Made by a program: the position numbers and the translations under genes. From NCBI GenBank assembly GCA_000507305.1, contig DF239423.1, positions 829 to 64,828 of the forward strand: a DNA stretch of 64,000 nucleotides, read 5' to 3'. The notes under the pieces are model-generated. The model saw nothing but the letters and a program-made list of their open reading frames with translations, made no database searches and was not told the origin of the DNA. How positions within the stretch are numbered: position 1 is the stretch's first letter; each line of letters opens with the position of its first letter. Below are positions 50,526-62,500 of the stretch, piece by piece. The DNA comes from Breviolum minutum Mf 1.05b.01 (taxonomy: Eukaryota; Sar; Dinophyceae; Suessiales; Symbiodiniaceae).

Positions 50526-53500
50526 GTCCGGGGGGTGGGGAAGACATCCGTTGGGGTGGACCTAAGGGATGTCAGGTGTGGACGTTTTTTTTTTCAACTT
50601 AGCAAAATATATGATACACCCCGGAAGTTTAATGGGTTTGCCCCTGGAAAATGGTGGGACTAGAAGATTTGATCCTTTCCAGTTTTGGGTTTGAGGTACC
50701 TTTTTTGGGGGCGAACTGTTAAACTTTTGGGAGGTGATATTTTGTTTATATCCTGAATCTTATTGGTAGATGTTTAATTGATAGGAATACCGGTTGCATT
50801 TTGCTTGTTTTGGAAATGAGTGATACCTAAGCTACTATTTCATACTGTACCTGGTTGAAGAGCTTTCTCTATATGCGGTATATGTATATGTTACTCTAAT
50901 GTATTTGTATACCGAGTATGCATGCACGACTTCAGCTGCTGAATTTGGCCCTCTTCATTTTCAAGCTTCTAGGCCTTTCTTGGAAAGACATTTGCACTGC
51001 ACCGGAGTCAGTAATTTCGATATGATGAAGATGTCTTCCAACAAAAAAAAATCCTGGTGCTATTCATTTCGTGTGTCTTCACCTCGGTGCTCTAAAAACC
51101 AGGCCCACAGTGGTGTTTCCACTGAAGACTTGCCCGGATGTTTTTCGGATGGCATCAGGAGCATATTCCCTTCAGCTTCCAAATCGATCCAGCAAGTTTT
51201 CAAGAAGAGGGTGGTCTTCAGGCGCCAGGGTTTGGAAAGTTGGCATGAAAGGAAGAGGTGTTGGAATTGTCCATGAAGGGTCCCAACATTTATCTCACAG
51301 TTAATCCCACAGAAACAACTTATGATGATGTTTGTATATAGATTGATACAGATTGTACGTGAGCAGAGTTAAAAGCCATCAGTTTCAGTAGGCGTTTTGA
51401 TGCATGTGATGGCCGTCACCATCCATTGCCAGTATCTCACCAGTCTTCCACTGTGTCTATGGTACAGCAAGTTAAACAATCAGGTTGCTGTTTATCCGAA
51501 GTTTATCCTATATTCAAATGTATACGATATAATTATATACTGTATGTACTGCTGTATAAATTAATCAATTGTTATACATGTCAGCTTTAGATAACAACCA
51601 CCATTTCCCCAACCGAACCCCCGATTTGGACGCGAAGCTATCTGATACCATCAGGCTTTGTCGATTTCGCCCATGAGTGGTGTGGTGGGACCCGACTCCT
51701 CTGTCACGATTTCGGTGAACTTCAAGCCTTTGGAGGAGATGAACAAAAACCAGCAACATCATGACACTCACTTGACCGAGAACGGTGAGAACTTTGAAAG
51801 GAAGTTTCCTTTGAATCAAATGTTTCTGTGTGTCTTTTTTTTTGAAAATTGCATGTTTTTTTTTGATGTACCCCTTTTGAAAGGCTGTTGGAACGATTTT
51901 GCGCCTAGAACTGGCAAGACGTTCATAGTATCACCCATACACTATTTGCAAAAACACAAAGAAAAGGTCTCATGAAATTTGAGCCAAGATCTCATGCGCA
52001 TTATCAGGAGCGGCCGTTTAACTTCAACGTTCGGTGGCCCAGGGCCACTTACTCCACGAAGAAGTAAGGAAGACATGTGTTCAAAGGGCAACATATGCTA
52101 AGTTTTTCTTTGAACAGGTATAAGGAAGGGCAACTATAGACATACACTGATACACGAGTGAAAGGACATGGGACAGGTGACACATGACAGGATGTTTTCT
52201 CTTTCGTTCTTTTGGAAGCTTTCCAGAGCATTTCCCAAATGGGTGACTTAATCAAAATGTATTGTCCGTGGTAGTTTTCATGTTTTATTGGCATCTATGA
52301 AGACTTTTTGAGCAAATGTCTCATGTGACATTATCATCTGGATATAGCTGGCTCATCGTTGCACTTGCCAACTTAGATTGCTTGCAACATCAAGCGGAAG
52401 AAGGCGGCATCGGCATCGTTGTTGTCGGGAAAATCTGTGATTCTTCGTCATTTTCGGTAGTTTAGAAGTGGTATGGGACATGTAAAACATGTTATGCTTT
52501 AATGACACTTGGTACAGAACTTGTTAAGATATTAAGGCGACAAAGTCATCCATGATACGAATATTTTTTTCTTAAACTGACTTGCCAACTTGAACCTTGA
52601 GTTCAGAATCCCTGCAGGAGCCGGTGATTTTGAATGTCAAAGGTCTTGGCTACAAGATCCATGCATCACTGGCTATTGAGGCCAGGGATAGTTGGCTTTG
52701 GGCTGGGGAAAGATATGGGGAGAATGTGAGTATGGTTGACCTATACAAAATAATGATTTGATATCAAGTATCAACTTGTTTGATTTGAATGATGCAGATT
52801 ATATAATATAGTAACTAATACTTCTAAAAATTGTGCGCTCACATATTTCAATCCTGTTTCAATCAACGATCTGAGCCCCAAATCCACTGACATATTATTG
52901 GCAGGAGGTGTTGCAGTGAATCAGAGACCATCCAGTCTCCGCAAGCTTGGCAACTAGATTTTTTGGGAACATCTCACTATTGCCGATATGATCCAATTCC
53001 TTGAAATGAAGCCAGGACTCTTGGGAAGTCTTTCAAAGCATCATCTTAGGTAGACTTATACATTCGATGTTTAGATATATATATATATATATATATAAAG
53101 GGTTCTGAATCACGACAGGTGCTTTGTTTTTAATCACAGATGAAAAATAGGTTTGCAAATTAAACTATAAGTTTCATGCCTTCCTTCGTTTGTTTTGGCA
53201 CCGTGACACCACCAAGACGAGCCAAACACCAGGAGCCTGCAGGTCGTCGTGTTATCAACTCTGGCGTTTTGGAGACACTGGACATGGGCATGTTCGCCGG
53301 CACGTTTTGAGCTGCAAAATGGTACCGGTCTACTGGTCCCCGTCAAGAAAGTGTGGAGCTTTTAGAGCTTTGATCTTTTCTCTTTAGGTTGACTATTCAC
53401 AAAAGAGACTGCATGTTTTGAATGATTTAAAGTGACCTTGGGATACCCCACTTGGAAGTCATTTATACTGGTAAATTATCAACTTCATAATATAGATATC

Positions 53501-56500
53501 ATATTGATATAATTCATTGTGACTTAATATACGTACACATACATATTTGATCATTTGCATATCGTATATTTTACGGATTCTTAATACTATAATACAACTC
53601 TTGCAAACGGCGCACATACACACAATATTCACATCTCTCGCCAGGTTACAAGTTCACGAACGTCGCGAGGTGGTGTTGTACCTCAGGAGCGTTTCATGCA
53701 CAACTTATGATGTTTTTTTTCAAGTCCTTCAAGGGTATGCCTGAAGATTTTGAAGTCCCAAAAATTACTTGAAACATGGATGATGTCATCGTTTTTCATC
53801 GTTTTTCTTAAGAGAAGCACCTGTTTAAATAGGTTTTGGGACCTGCTATCTGTGAAACATACACCCAAATCATCTCCAAAACTGTTGGTAAAGTTGGAGC
53901 TTTGGATAGATTTACGGTCTGGAGAGTGGATGGGATTTACCGCAGGAACGACAGCAAAAGGAACTTCAACTATCGCATGCAGATGTTGGTTGGAGCCAAT
54001 CGGCGACCAAAGGCGTCCTTTGTGAGTGCTTGTGGATTTTGAGCAGGTTTTTTTTGGCTGAGAGTTTGTTGGGGACTTGGGAAATTCTGCATTGGAGCGA
54101 GCGAAGGTAGACGATTTCATTGTAAGACGCATCTTTGAGTATCCAGTGTAAGGAGTTTCAATGATTACCCTCAGGAAGAGCTGAAAGATGGGGGTGATGA
54201 TTTCTCTACTATCGAAGTTCTTAGGGGACCTCATCCTAATGCTACTTTAACCCATCCATTCATTTTTTGTGGTGTCACCTGTTTGGTCAGCAGCTAGGGG
54301 TTTTTCACTTTCATTTTCACAACTCAAAAACTACATCATTTGACGTTTCAGGAGAGTTGCTTTAAACTTAAGGGGGAGCGTTCTCAAGATAATACCGGGA
54401 GAGTCGTTCATCAAGTATCATGTCGCCTTCCGATGACTTCTCCCGATTTGCGCAGCCCATTGGATCCTTCGAGAAGCCTCCATACATCGCGCTGTCCAAT
54501 CCACATGGGGTGGCAGCACACCACGAGGCCATGTGCGCATTTTTTTGAGGATGATTTCATATTTTAGGAGTTTTTTTCACATTTGTTTTTCACAGACTTC
54601 TGTTTTTTTGCATGATTTCACGAGTGTTTCAGATTTTTTTGGGCAGATGTTTCATGAAACATTCAAACGTACATGGCCATGGTCTATGACACTTGGATTT
54701 TGGCTGAATGACGTGCACCTGGACAAGCGTTGTGACTGCTGCTGTTGCATTCCAGGAGACACCCATCGAGTTGAAGTATGCGCCAAAGGATGCGCACATG
54801 TTGGATGGAAGCATCCTACAGGCGGCGCTACAAGGGTACTCGTTGCAGGTGTTTGTAAGGATTCAAAGTGTTTTGGCTGTTGTTCAACCTCAAACCAAGT
54901 TTCTTCAAGACGGCAAGTCTCTTTCTGAAGGCTATCTGTGCTTTGATGTTCTCTTTGGTTGAACTAGGATGTTTGTAGCCTAGAGAAATCCACGAATTTC
55001 TTGATCCAGGTGGCCATTCCTGCAGGCCCCGTAGAGGACAGGTTCATGGCCATCAGAATCACCGGAAGATTCATTTAAGAATTATACGTACGTATATTAT
55101 ACTATATACCGTATATACATCGTATATACATTATATATCAAAACAACAAAAACCACGAAAACACTAAAGGTATTTGATTTCTATTTGATAATCCATTTTT
55201 GCCAATAGACGATGAGTGTAGACAATGTGTTTCTTGCTGAAACCAGGAGACGTTTTCCATTGCCTTGACCGGTGGAGCCAAACGCTCGCGAGTGGAGTTG
55301 GAATCCTCAAGTTGGTTGGGCATATCGTAGATTAGAGAAATCAAATTGTAGGTTGATGGGTCTTTGGGAAGAAATGTATGGTTTGTGATGTTTATGATGT
55401 TTGATATTATTTCATTCTATGCTTTATAGATACAATATTATTAGTAGATTCTATGATGGTTCTATGATGCTTCTGTGGTTCAGATCTACTTCATACTGAC
55501 TGTTGATGGAAGACATCCTGCAACCACCTGGGATGTTGAAAACCCTGTAAATAATGGCACAGACTATCTAAGGAATCTATCAACTGGTGCAGGATTTCTT
55601 CCATCAACAGCAGTATAACATTCATCACATCATTCCTTGCTCTACCCCAAATCTTGGTCATCTCAACCTCTCCGCTGCTTGGCGTTGTCTCAGTTGTCTC
55701 AGGTTCTCCTTCCTGAGCCACGACTTTGGTCCGTGCTTCATTGCTCGCGGCGGTGCCAAAGGGCGGACTATTGGAATGCTAACTAGAGGCGTTTTGTTTA
55801 CAGAGGCATAAGATAATGATATAATGTATGTTTGCAACTGTTAGTATGGTTTCTGTTATTTGTTGGCTGATCTTTTTCCAGAAGGCATGTTGGATATCAC
55901 ACTTTTTTATCTGTGTGATATAAGCCGATAGCCTTTTTTTAAGCAACTCCCTTGTTGGTTGCCTTGTTTCAGAACGGGAGAGTGCCTTGGGTTCAAACAT
56001 CAATCAGTTGGCGTTGCAGGTGCCACCATGGCAGGAGAACCCTTCGCACCTTCGGAGGATATGAGGCCCAGCACCGTTATGCAGACAGAAATTATGATGC
56101 CAAGGCTGAGACATTCAGCAAGAAGCTTTCAAAGATTGGTCATGTTGGCGAAACATATTACTAGAATCCACTGTAGGTTTTCTCTTATAGGTCATGGAAT
56201 ATCATCATCATGGTACTGTTGATGGCTGAAAATCTCCCCACCACTCAGTGGAATAGTTTATTTATCATAGTTTATCATAGTTTATCCCAGTATTTTTTCA
56301 GGGTTTATACATACATCCCCTCAACAGTGATATCTCAGTGATGGTATCTGTCTTTGTTCATCAGATGTCGGCTCCCGGGTCCCCGGGGGGGACCCCCTCG
56401 GTCCAACAAATTGACAGGTACGAGCGAGTGGAACTCATCGCCACGAATCGTGATGACAGCGACTGTCTCATCTCCTCCACCTTCCAGAGGCGAAGTTTTC

Positions 56501-59500
56501 AGTTTGCCGGAAGTTGCCAACGGGTGGTAGGAACGTGGAACTTAATAGGTAATGGTAGTTTGTTTAGGAAAAGATCGATCTAATATCAATCATTCCCCAA
56601 ACAGGTTTACCTGTGGGGTTCTCTCTTAGAAAAAAATAGACTGNAAGTATACTTTCAAAGTACAAAAGTATACTCTCGAAGTACAAAGGTATACTCTCCA
56701 AGTACAAAAGTATACTTCCAAAGTACAAGTATACTTTCAAATTACACAAGTATACTTTCAAAGAACAAAAGTTGACTCTGGAAGTACAAAAGTATACTGT
56801 GGAGAAAAAACCCAAAAACAAGGTTGTTGAGAGTGCTTTTTGATTCAATTGATTTACTTGCACTGTTTGGGGTCTATGCTGGTATCATTGATTTTTTATT
56901 GCTTGCATATATTTGGTTTTTAGGGAAAAGATATTGGAATTTCATATATATATGCGATACATACATGTTGAGTTTTGGTGAAACTTTAAATTGCGTCATT
57001 TTTTGGAACTTCCAAGGGAGCCATGGCTGGATGTACAACTGAATGCCGCCATGATCGAAGCTGGTGGATCCTTGTTGGGAAGCTCAACTGCCACACCCTG
57101 TGGATCCTTGTTTCGGTGGTTTTGGAATTGGATACATTTCGAAGCTAGGTGGTAGGTGGTGGCAACTCAAATATTTTTGTTTCAATTTTCATCCCCACTT
57201 GGGGAAATGATCCAATTTGACGATCATATTTTTCAACGGGGTTGAAACCTCCATCTAGTTTCCAAGTTGTGGGTCAGTTGTCCAAAAAGAATGGTGGTGA
57301 ATCGGAAACCTATGATGTAGTAATTAGTAGAAACGTTGCTGTCATTTTCAGATATGATTCTTCCATGGACCATTTTTTTGCCATGGGCACCACAGGGTGA
57401 CAGCATTCGCGAGAATTCATAGGACTTTAGCAGGTGGGATAAAACATCAGATCCAACGTTTGATCATGGCCCGAGGCGCATTCCCATCGTCTTCTCGCCA
57501 AGAGAGGTTGAATCTGCTGGTGAATTGCTGCTGTGAAAATTCCATTTGGATCCCATGTGTTATCGGGTGTTCCAAGGATCAGTTGAGATACATTCACTTG
57601 GTTTGGTGGGGGTCTTCTTTCACTTCCCCATGCCGAAGATTCACGATGGACGTTGTTGGTGTAATAGGTTTTGACAATCAAAGGCTTTGTTTGATTGCTA
57701 GGCAACAATGGCAACAGCACCCTTAGAGCCTAAGCAAAAACCAGCTCAGCAACACAGTTTCCCTGGCCTGGTTCCTCTGCCAGGTTTGTGAATACATGCA
57801 AAGAATCGAGTTTATTGTCAACGACTACACGCGTATGCAGGGGATCCCAGGGATACGCCAACTTGCCTTTTGTGACTGAGTCCATTGCATGGACTGGATG
57901 AGGCTTTGTTTGCTTCCCTGCTTGGCCAAATACCTCCACTGTCCCCTATTCAATTGTTTAACCCGTCATTCTAGGCCAAACCATGGATGGTATCCCATTA
58001 CCCGACCCTCAAGCTACAAACAACATGAACGCAAGTTAATTCAGATCAACTGCAGTTGGATAGTACGTAGTTGGATATTTGGTTCAGCATCCTCCCTTTC
58101 AATAGCAGTTGGTGGTGTCAGATCCACCATCCCCACCGTCCCCACCCTTGAGGCATGTGGATGTTCGCGGCCGTGGTTGCCCATTGAAATTGGAACTCAC
58201 AGAACCTTGACAGCAAAGACACTTCAAGAGAGGCCCGTGTTTTTATACAATGATATATATATATATGACACATGTATATAGTTCAGTGTTTGAAGGATTA
58301 CTACACAATGAGGAATTACCTCATAGGCTCTGAATCAGTTGTCAGACCACCTCGTTCAAGGATAGCGACATGCAAAACATTGACTTTGGCATTACTCGAG
58401 GACGATCATGGATGGGATTTGGGAATATGGGAACGACAAATTATGAATAAGCTGTGAAAGTGCCGGGAACTTGTATGGTACCTAATAGTAACTACAGGAT
58501 AGAATAATCATGAAGAATCCAACCATCATAAATTACTAACAGAAGTATTCCTGTAATATTGGTTGAAGCGCTTTTCTCAAATTCTATTTGCCATTGCTAT
58601 ATATAGTAACAGGGGCCATAGCTTTGATTGTAACGATTGGATTGAATTCGATTGGAACCGATGGATGCTTATACCTTGGCTGATGGTTTCGAGCCAATGT
58701 TGGCTCAGTTGCGCCATGGTGACAGCGGCCAGGCAACGAACCCGTCAGTCGTCAAGTGCGGCTGGTCAACCGTTCGCCACGACCCGTCACCTTTCAACTC
58801 AGCGACGAGAAGGAGCCCCCCCCAATGGTGTGTGGAGATGAGACATGATGAGATAGTACTGTTGGAGGTTTAAATAAATTGTTATATCGATTCATCATGT
58901 ATCATATACGTGCATTGTAATGTGCAGGTGGTTGTGTAGCATTGGAAGGTTAGCAGCAGATTTTTGAGATTTGTGGATCTTTGCACTTCTAGGAGCTGGC
59001 GGAGCATGCAGTCAGCTGGTCGCCTGCTTAGTCACGGGAGCTGTTGTAGGTTGTAGGCACACAGCAGCAAAATGTCAGGGGTGGGCAACAAGTCATAGAG
59101 GATTGACATGGCATTTACCGTTGTATTGAATTTTCGAACATCTTGTAACTAATTATATATTCCTAGCATAATATCTTCAGTTTGGTTACTAGCATTTCAA
59201 TGAGGAACATGGTATGATTTACATGATGAGTCACTGTCACGATCGATGCAGTGATCCGGTTTTGCAACTGGATTCACCAAGGTCACCATCGCAACCTTGC
59301 ACCTTGCGACCACGACAAACCATGGAGATTGAGTTGCGTTTCAACCCCACGTGCCCCCTTCTGAACCCATGAAGAAGAGGGACAGAGAAGATGATGGGTG
59401 AAAAGGAAAAAGGAATTAAAAAGGAAGGACGTGCATGATACTTAATTCATCTTAATTCCTTTGAATCCTTTTCCTTTGATACTTAGGACTTAGGAATTGA

Positions 59501-62500
59501 TGCTGGCAATGTTTGATACTTAAAAAGATATTGAAGATTTTTCCAATCTCACTGGCACCTTGGACAACTTCCTCGGTGAATTTGTACAGCGCTACACTCA
59601 GTTGCTGGGCAAGGACGATTCGATGATGCTTTAGAAGTTGGAAGGCTGCATTGACAAGACCTTGAGTAGATTTGGTTTGAAGGCACGCTATGGCCATATT
59701 CTTGAGTTGTGTCAAGATGGCTACTAACTGTTGATGTGAAATATCAATATGAAACACTTGTTTCCAAGGAAACAGAGTGTTTTTTGTGTGGTCATGTAGC
59801 ACATCTTAAATGCTTGCGGTGGGTTCCACATCTTGGCAAGGGACATCTTTCGAAGAGAGGAACACGCATGTGAACATTTGGCATGATTTTGGCCATGATG
59901 ACATTAAAAATGAGTCGGACTAGGCTGACACGGCCTGATGTCACCAGTTCATTTTGACTGAGCCTTTGGTTTCACAGCTGTTGAAACAACAAGACTTTGT
60001 TGAAGCTTGGAGGAGGAAATTGTTGTATTTAGCTTGGGAGGCTATGAAGACATCAAGGAAAGTCGGACTAGTCTGACGCAATGTGATGTGCAATCCAAAA
60101 CACATGCTCAAACAGAGCCCCTGCGATACCGTGGAACTAAAAGGATCCTTGAAACGACTTTTTGCAAATTATGGCAGATTGATTGTGCTGAAGATATCCA
60201 CTTCTCTCAATTTGCAGCCAGCTGGCAATGAAGACAGCAAACAAGTCGGACTAGTCTGACACTCAAAGATGAGGTCAAAATACCAAGAGCAGAACTGCTC
60301 GTTCAGAGCCTGACTGGAGATGTATACATGAAAGAACCTTCGGGTCCCTCTAGCCTCTAAGCCCACTTCTAGGCATCACAGGGACCCTTGTGCTCCTGTT
60401 GGATTCAGGATTGACCAAGGTAAGATTCAATTTATCATCATTCATCGCCATGAGCATCGTATCCATCCATAAACCATCAAGCCAATATCATATCAAGCCT
60501 TGAACCATCACCCTACTCTTATCACAAGCAGTCAGGCGAGATTGGCTGCCAGGTACCGCATTGCGCCCTTCAAAATGCCGCTCTTGGCGAAATGCGAACA
60601 TGGTGTTGAGGTGCCAAATTTCATTGGTGGGTCCATATCTGAGCACAGCTCAACTACTGCAAATGAAGAGCCCATAATTAATCCATACTGTTTTATTGTC
60701 AGTATGCCCTTTACGTTAGCCAAACCGGCAACTTTCAAAAAATGCCGAGTGATACCGAACCAAACCATCCTGCGATCCACTTCTGAATCTTGGATCCTAA
60801 TCCAAGTTAATCCTTTTTGGGGACAACTGAACGACCTGGGAACCCCCAGTTTTTTGCCATGCCTCCGAAACAGGTGCGTTTGTTGCACATGACGGGCACC
60901 TGCCACGCCATTGAGATGCGCCTTAGCGAGTCGCGGTATCCCAGCAGGGCGGGGTTCGTGTACCAAATGGAGGGTTGTTAAAAGAAGCAATCAAAAAGAG
61001 CTCCGTGATAATTCCAACACTTCAATGGAGTGGAGCGGTGTGAGTTTGTTTTAGGTATAATTACTCAATTCTTGAAGGTCTTGACTTTTCATGGAGTTGA
61101 ATTGTGTGTCCTTTGCCCATATATTTTTGTTGTTGAGAACACCAGGACCTTTTTGTTTTGTTTTAGCTTAGTGGCATTGGCTTAGAAAGCACAGATGACA
61201 TATGATGTACATCTAAGCTGCTAAACAGACCCTCGTTTGACAACATCCTTCAAGTTCAGATACTCAGGCACTCCGTCTTCTTTGGAGATGTGGTTGTTGG
61301 TTCACAGGCAACGAAGATTGTTTTTGTTGCATTCATTTTCTGCCAGGGATGTTTTGGCATTCACAACCTCCCTGGGAAACATGCACAGAAAATTAAGATG
61401 TCAGTATTTGACTGTATTTGGATGATGAATCATCCTTACTTTTAAGAAACTTCGTAACTTCGTTTCGAATCGGCAACTCCGCAGGCGACCAAGCCGGTCC
61501 GATTACACAATTTTGGTGACCTTGGGGCCAAGTTCCGTTTTGAGGTGGGAGTTTTTCCCGGAGAGAGTGGACACATGTGGAAATGTTCTGAGAAATTGTG
61601 CACCTGAAACAAAAAACAAAGTGAGAGGCATATATTGTTGAGTTGAAGATAGTTGAAGTAGACATCAGAAAGTCTAGTACATGACTTGGTTTGGAAATGG
61701 GGTGAAGAGTGTGGGAGGGAGGAGTATGGTTGCTATGGATTGCTATGGCATATTGGCATTGAGGCATTTTGAGGCTTTTCAATTTCTGACAAAAGCGAGA
61801 TGGAAACCTTAAGTTCTCCACAAGTTGTCTCTCTCCCACTCCCTGGTTGTTTTCCGAGAGCTTCATTGGTTTTCACATCTCGCAGACTGGGCCATGAAAT
61901 CTTTTCTCGCAGACTTTGAATCGTTTGAAAAATCGGATGTCACCTCACTGTTTTGGGATGTCCGGGACTTCGTGAAAATCTCCCAGAAATCCTTACTTTA
62001 ACAGCAGCTGTACATTGCAGATCGGCGCCAAGTACGGGAAGATCTTTTCCGTGACACCCTCTGAGGGTTTCGTGCGTACGGGTGGCCCTGTGAGCGGACT
62101 TTCCAATGGGTTTCGGTGGGTTGGTTGGGGTTCCCGGCGTTTGAACGTTGTTTAGATTATATTAGATTGCTTTGAACTCACAAAGGTGGCTGTTTTATCA
62201 ACAAGCAAAATCAATAAGACAACATGTTGGAACATGTATGATTTGTGTGCTATTCTTGATGGACAGAATCCTACACTAGATGGGATGATTATACCAGTGC
62301 AGCCCTTCAACTACTTGGGATACCAGCTCATCAGTGCCCATCAACCATCCATATTTCCCATCACTCGGCGGTTGTGAGGCCCTCAAGAGGATATCAACCT
62401 CACAGTGGCTTTCCATCCCACGCACCTTGAGCTGCAAATCTTGGGACTTTTTTGGGAGATTTGTGGTGGCTTCTTTGGCCCAATAAACGCATGGGTGCAT

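Noticed and set aside
52917-52927. 11-bp micro-exon GAGGTGTTGCA
   Set aside because: It would solve a phase mismatch before 53,645, but 11 bp with ordinary splice dinucleotides is too easily found by chance.
56029-56100. GCCACCATGG start context
   Set aside because: Resembles a vertebrate Kozak sequence, but it sits inside or beside a better exon reading and such context has no special meaning in protists.
56365-56583. ATG after CATCAG as the start of a new gene (MSAPGSPGGTPSVQQID)
   Set aside because: The frame is out of phase with both neighbouring exons; the overlapping phase-1 frame joins them and shows ASH-like strands. Still possible if gene C is split.
59452-59802. 116-residue minus-strand frame with helical composition
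   Set aside because: Lies in a gene C intron without splice partners or known domain; likely chance, though it could be an element remnant.
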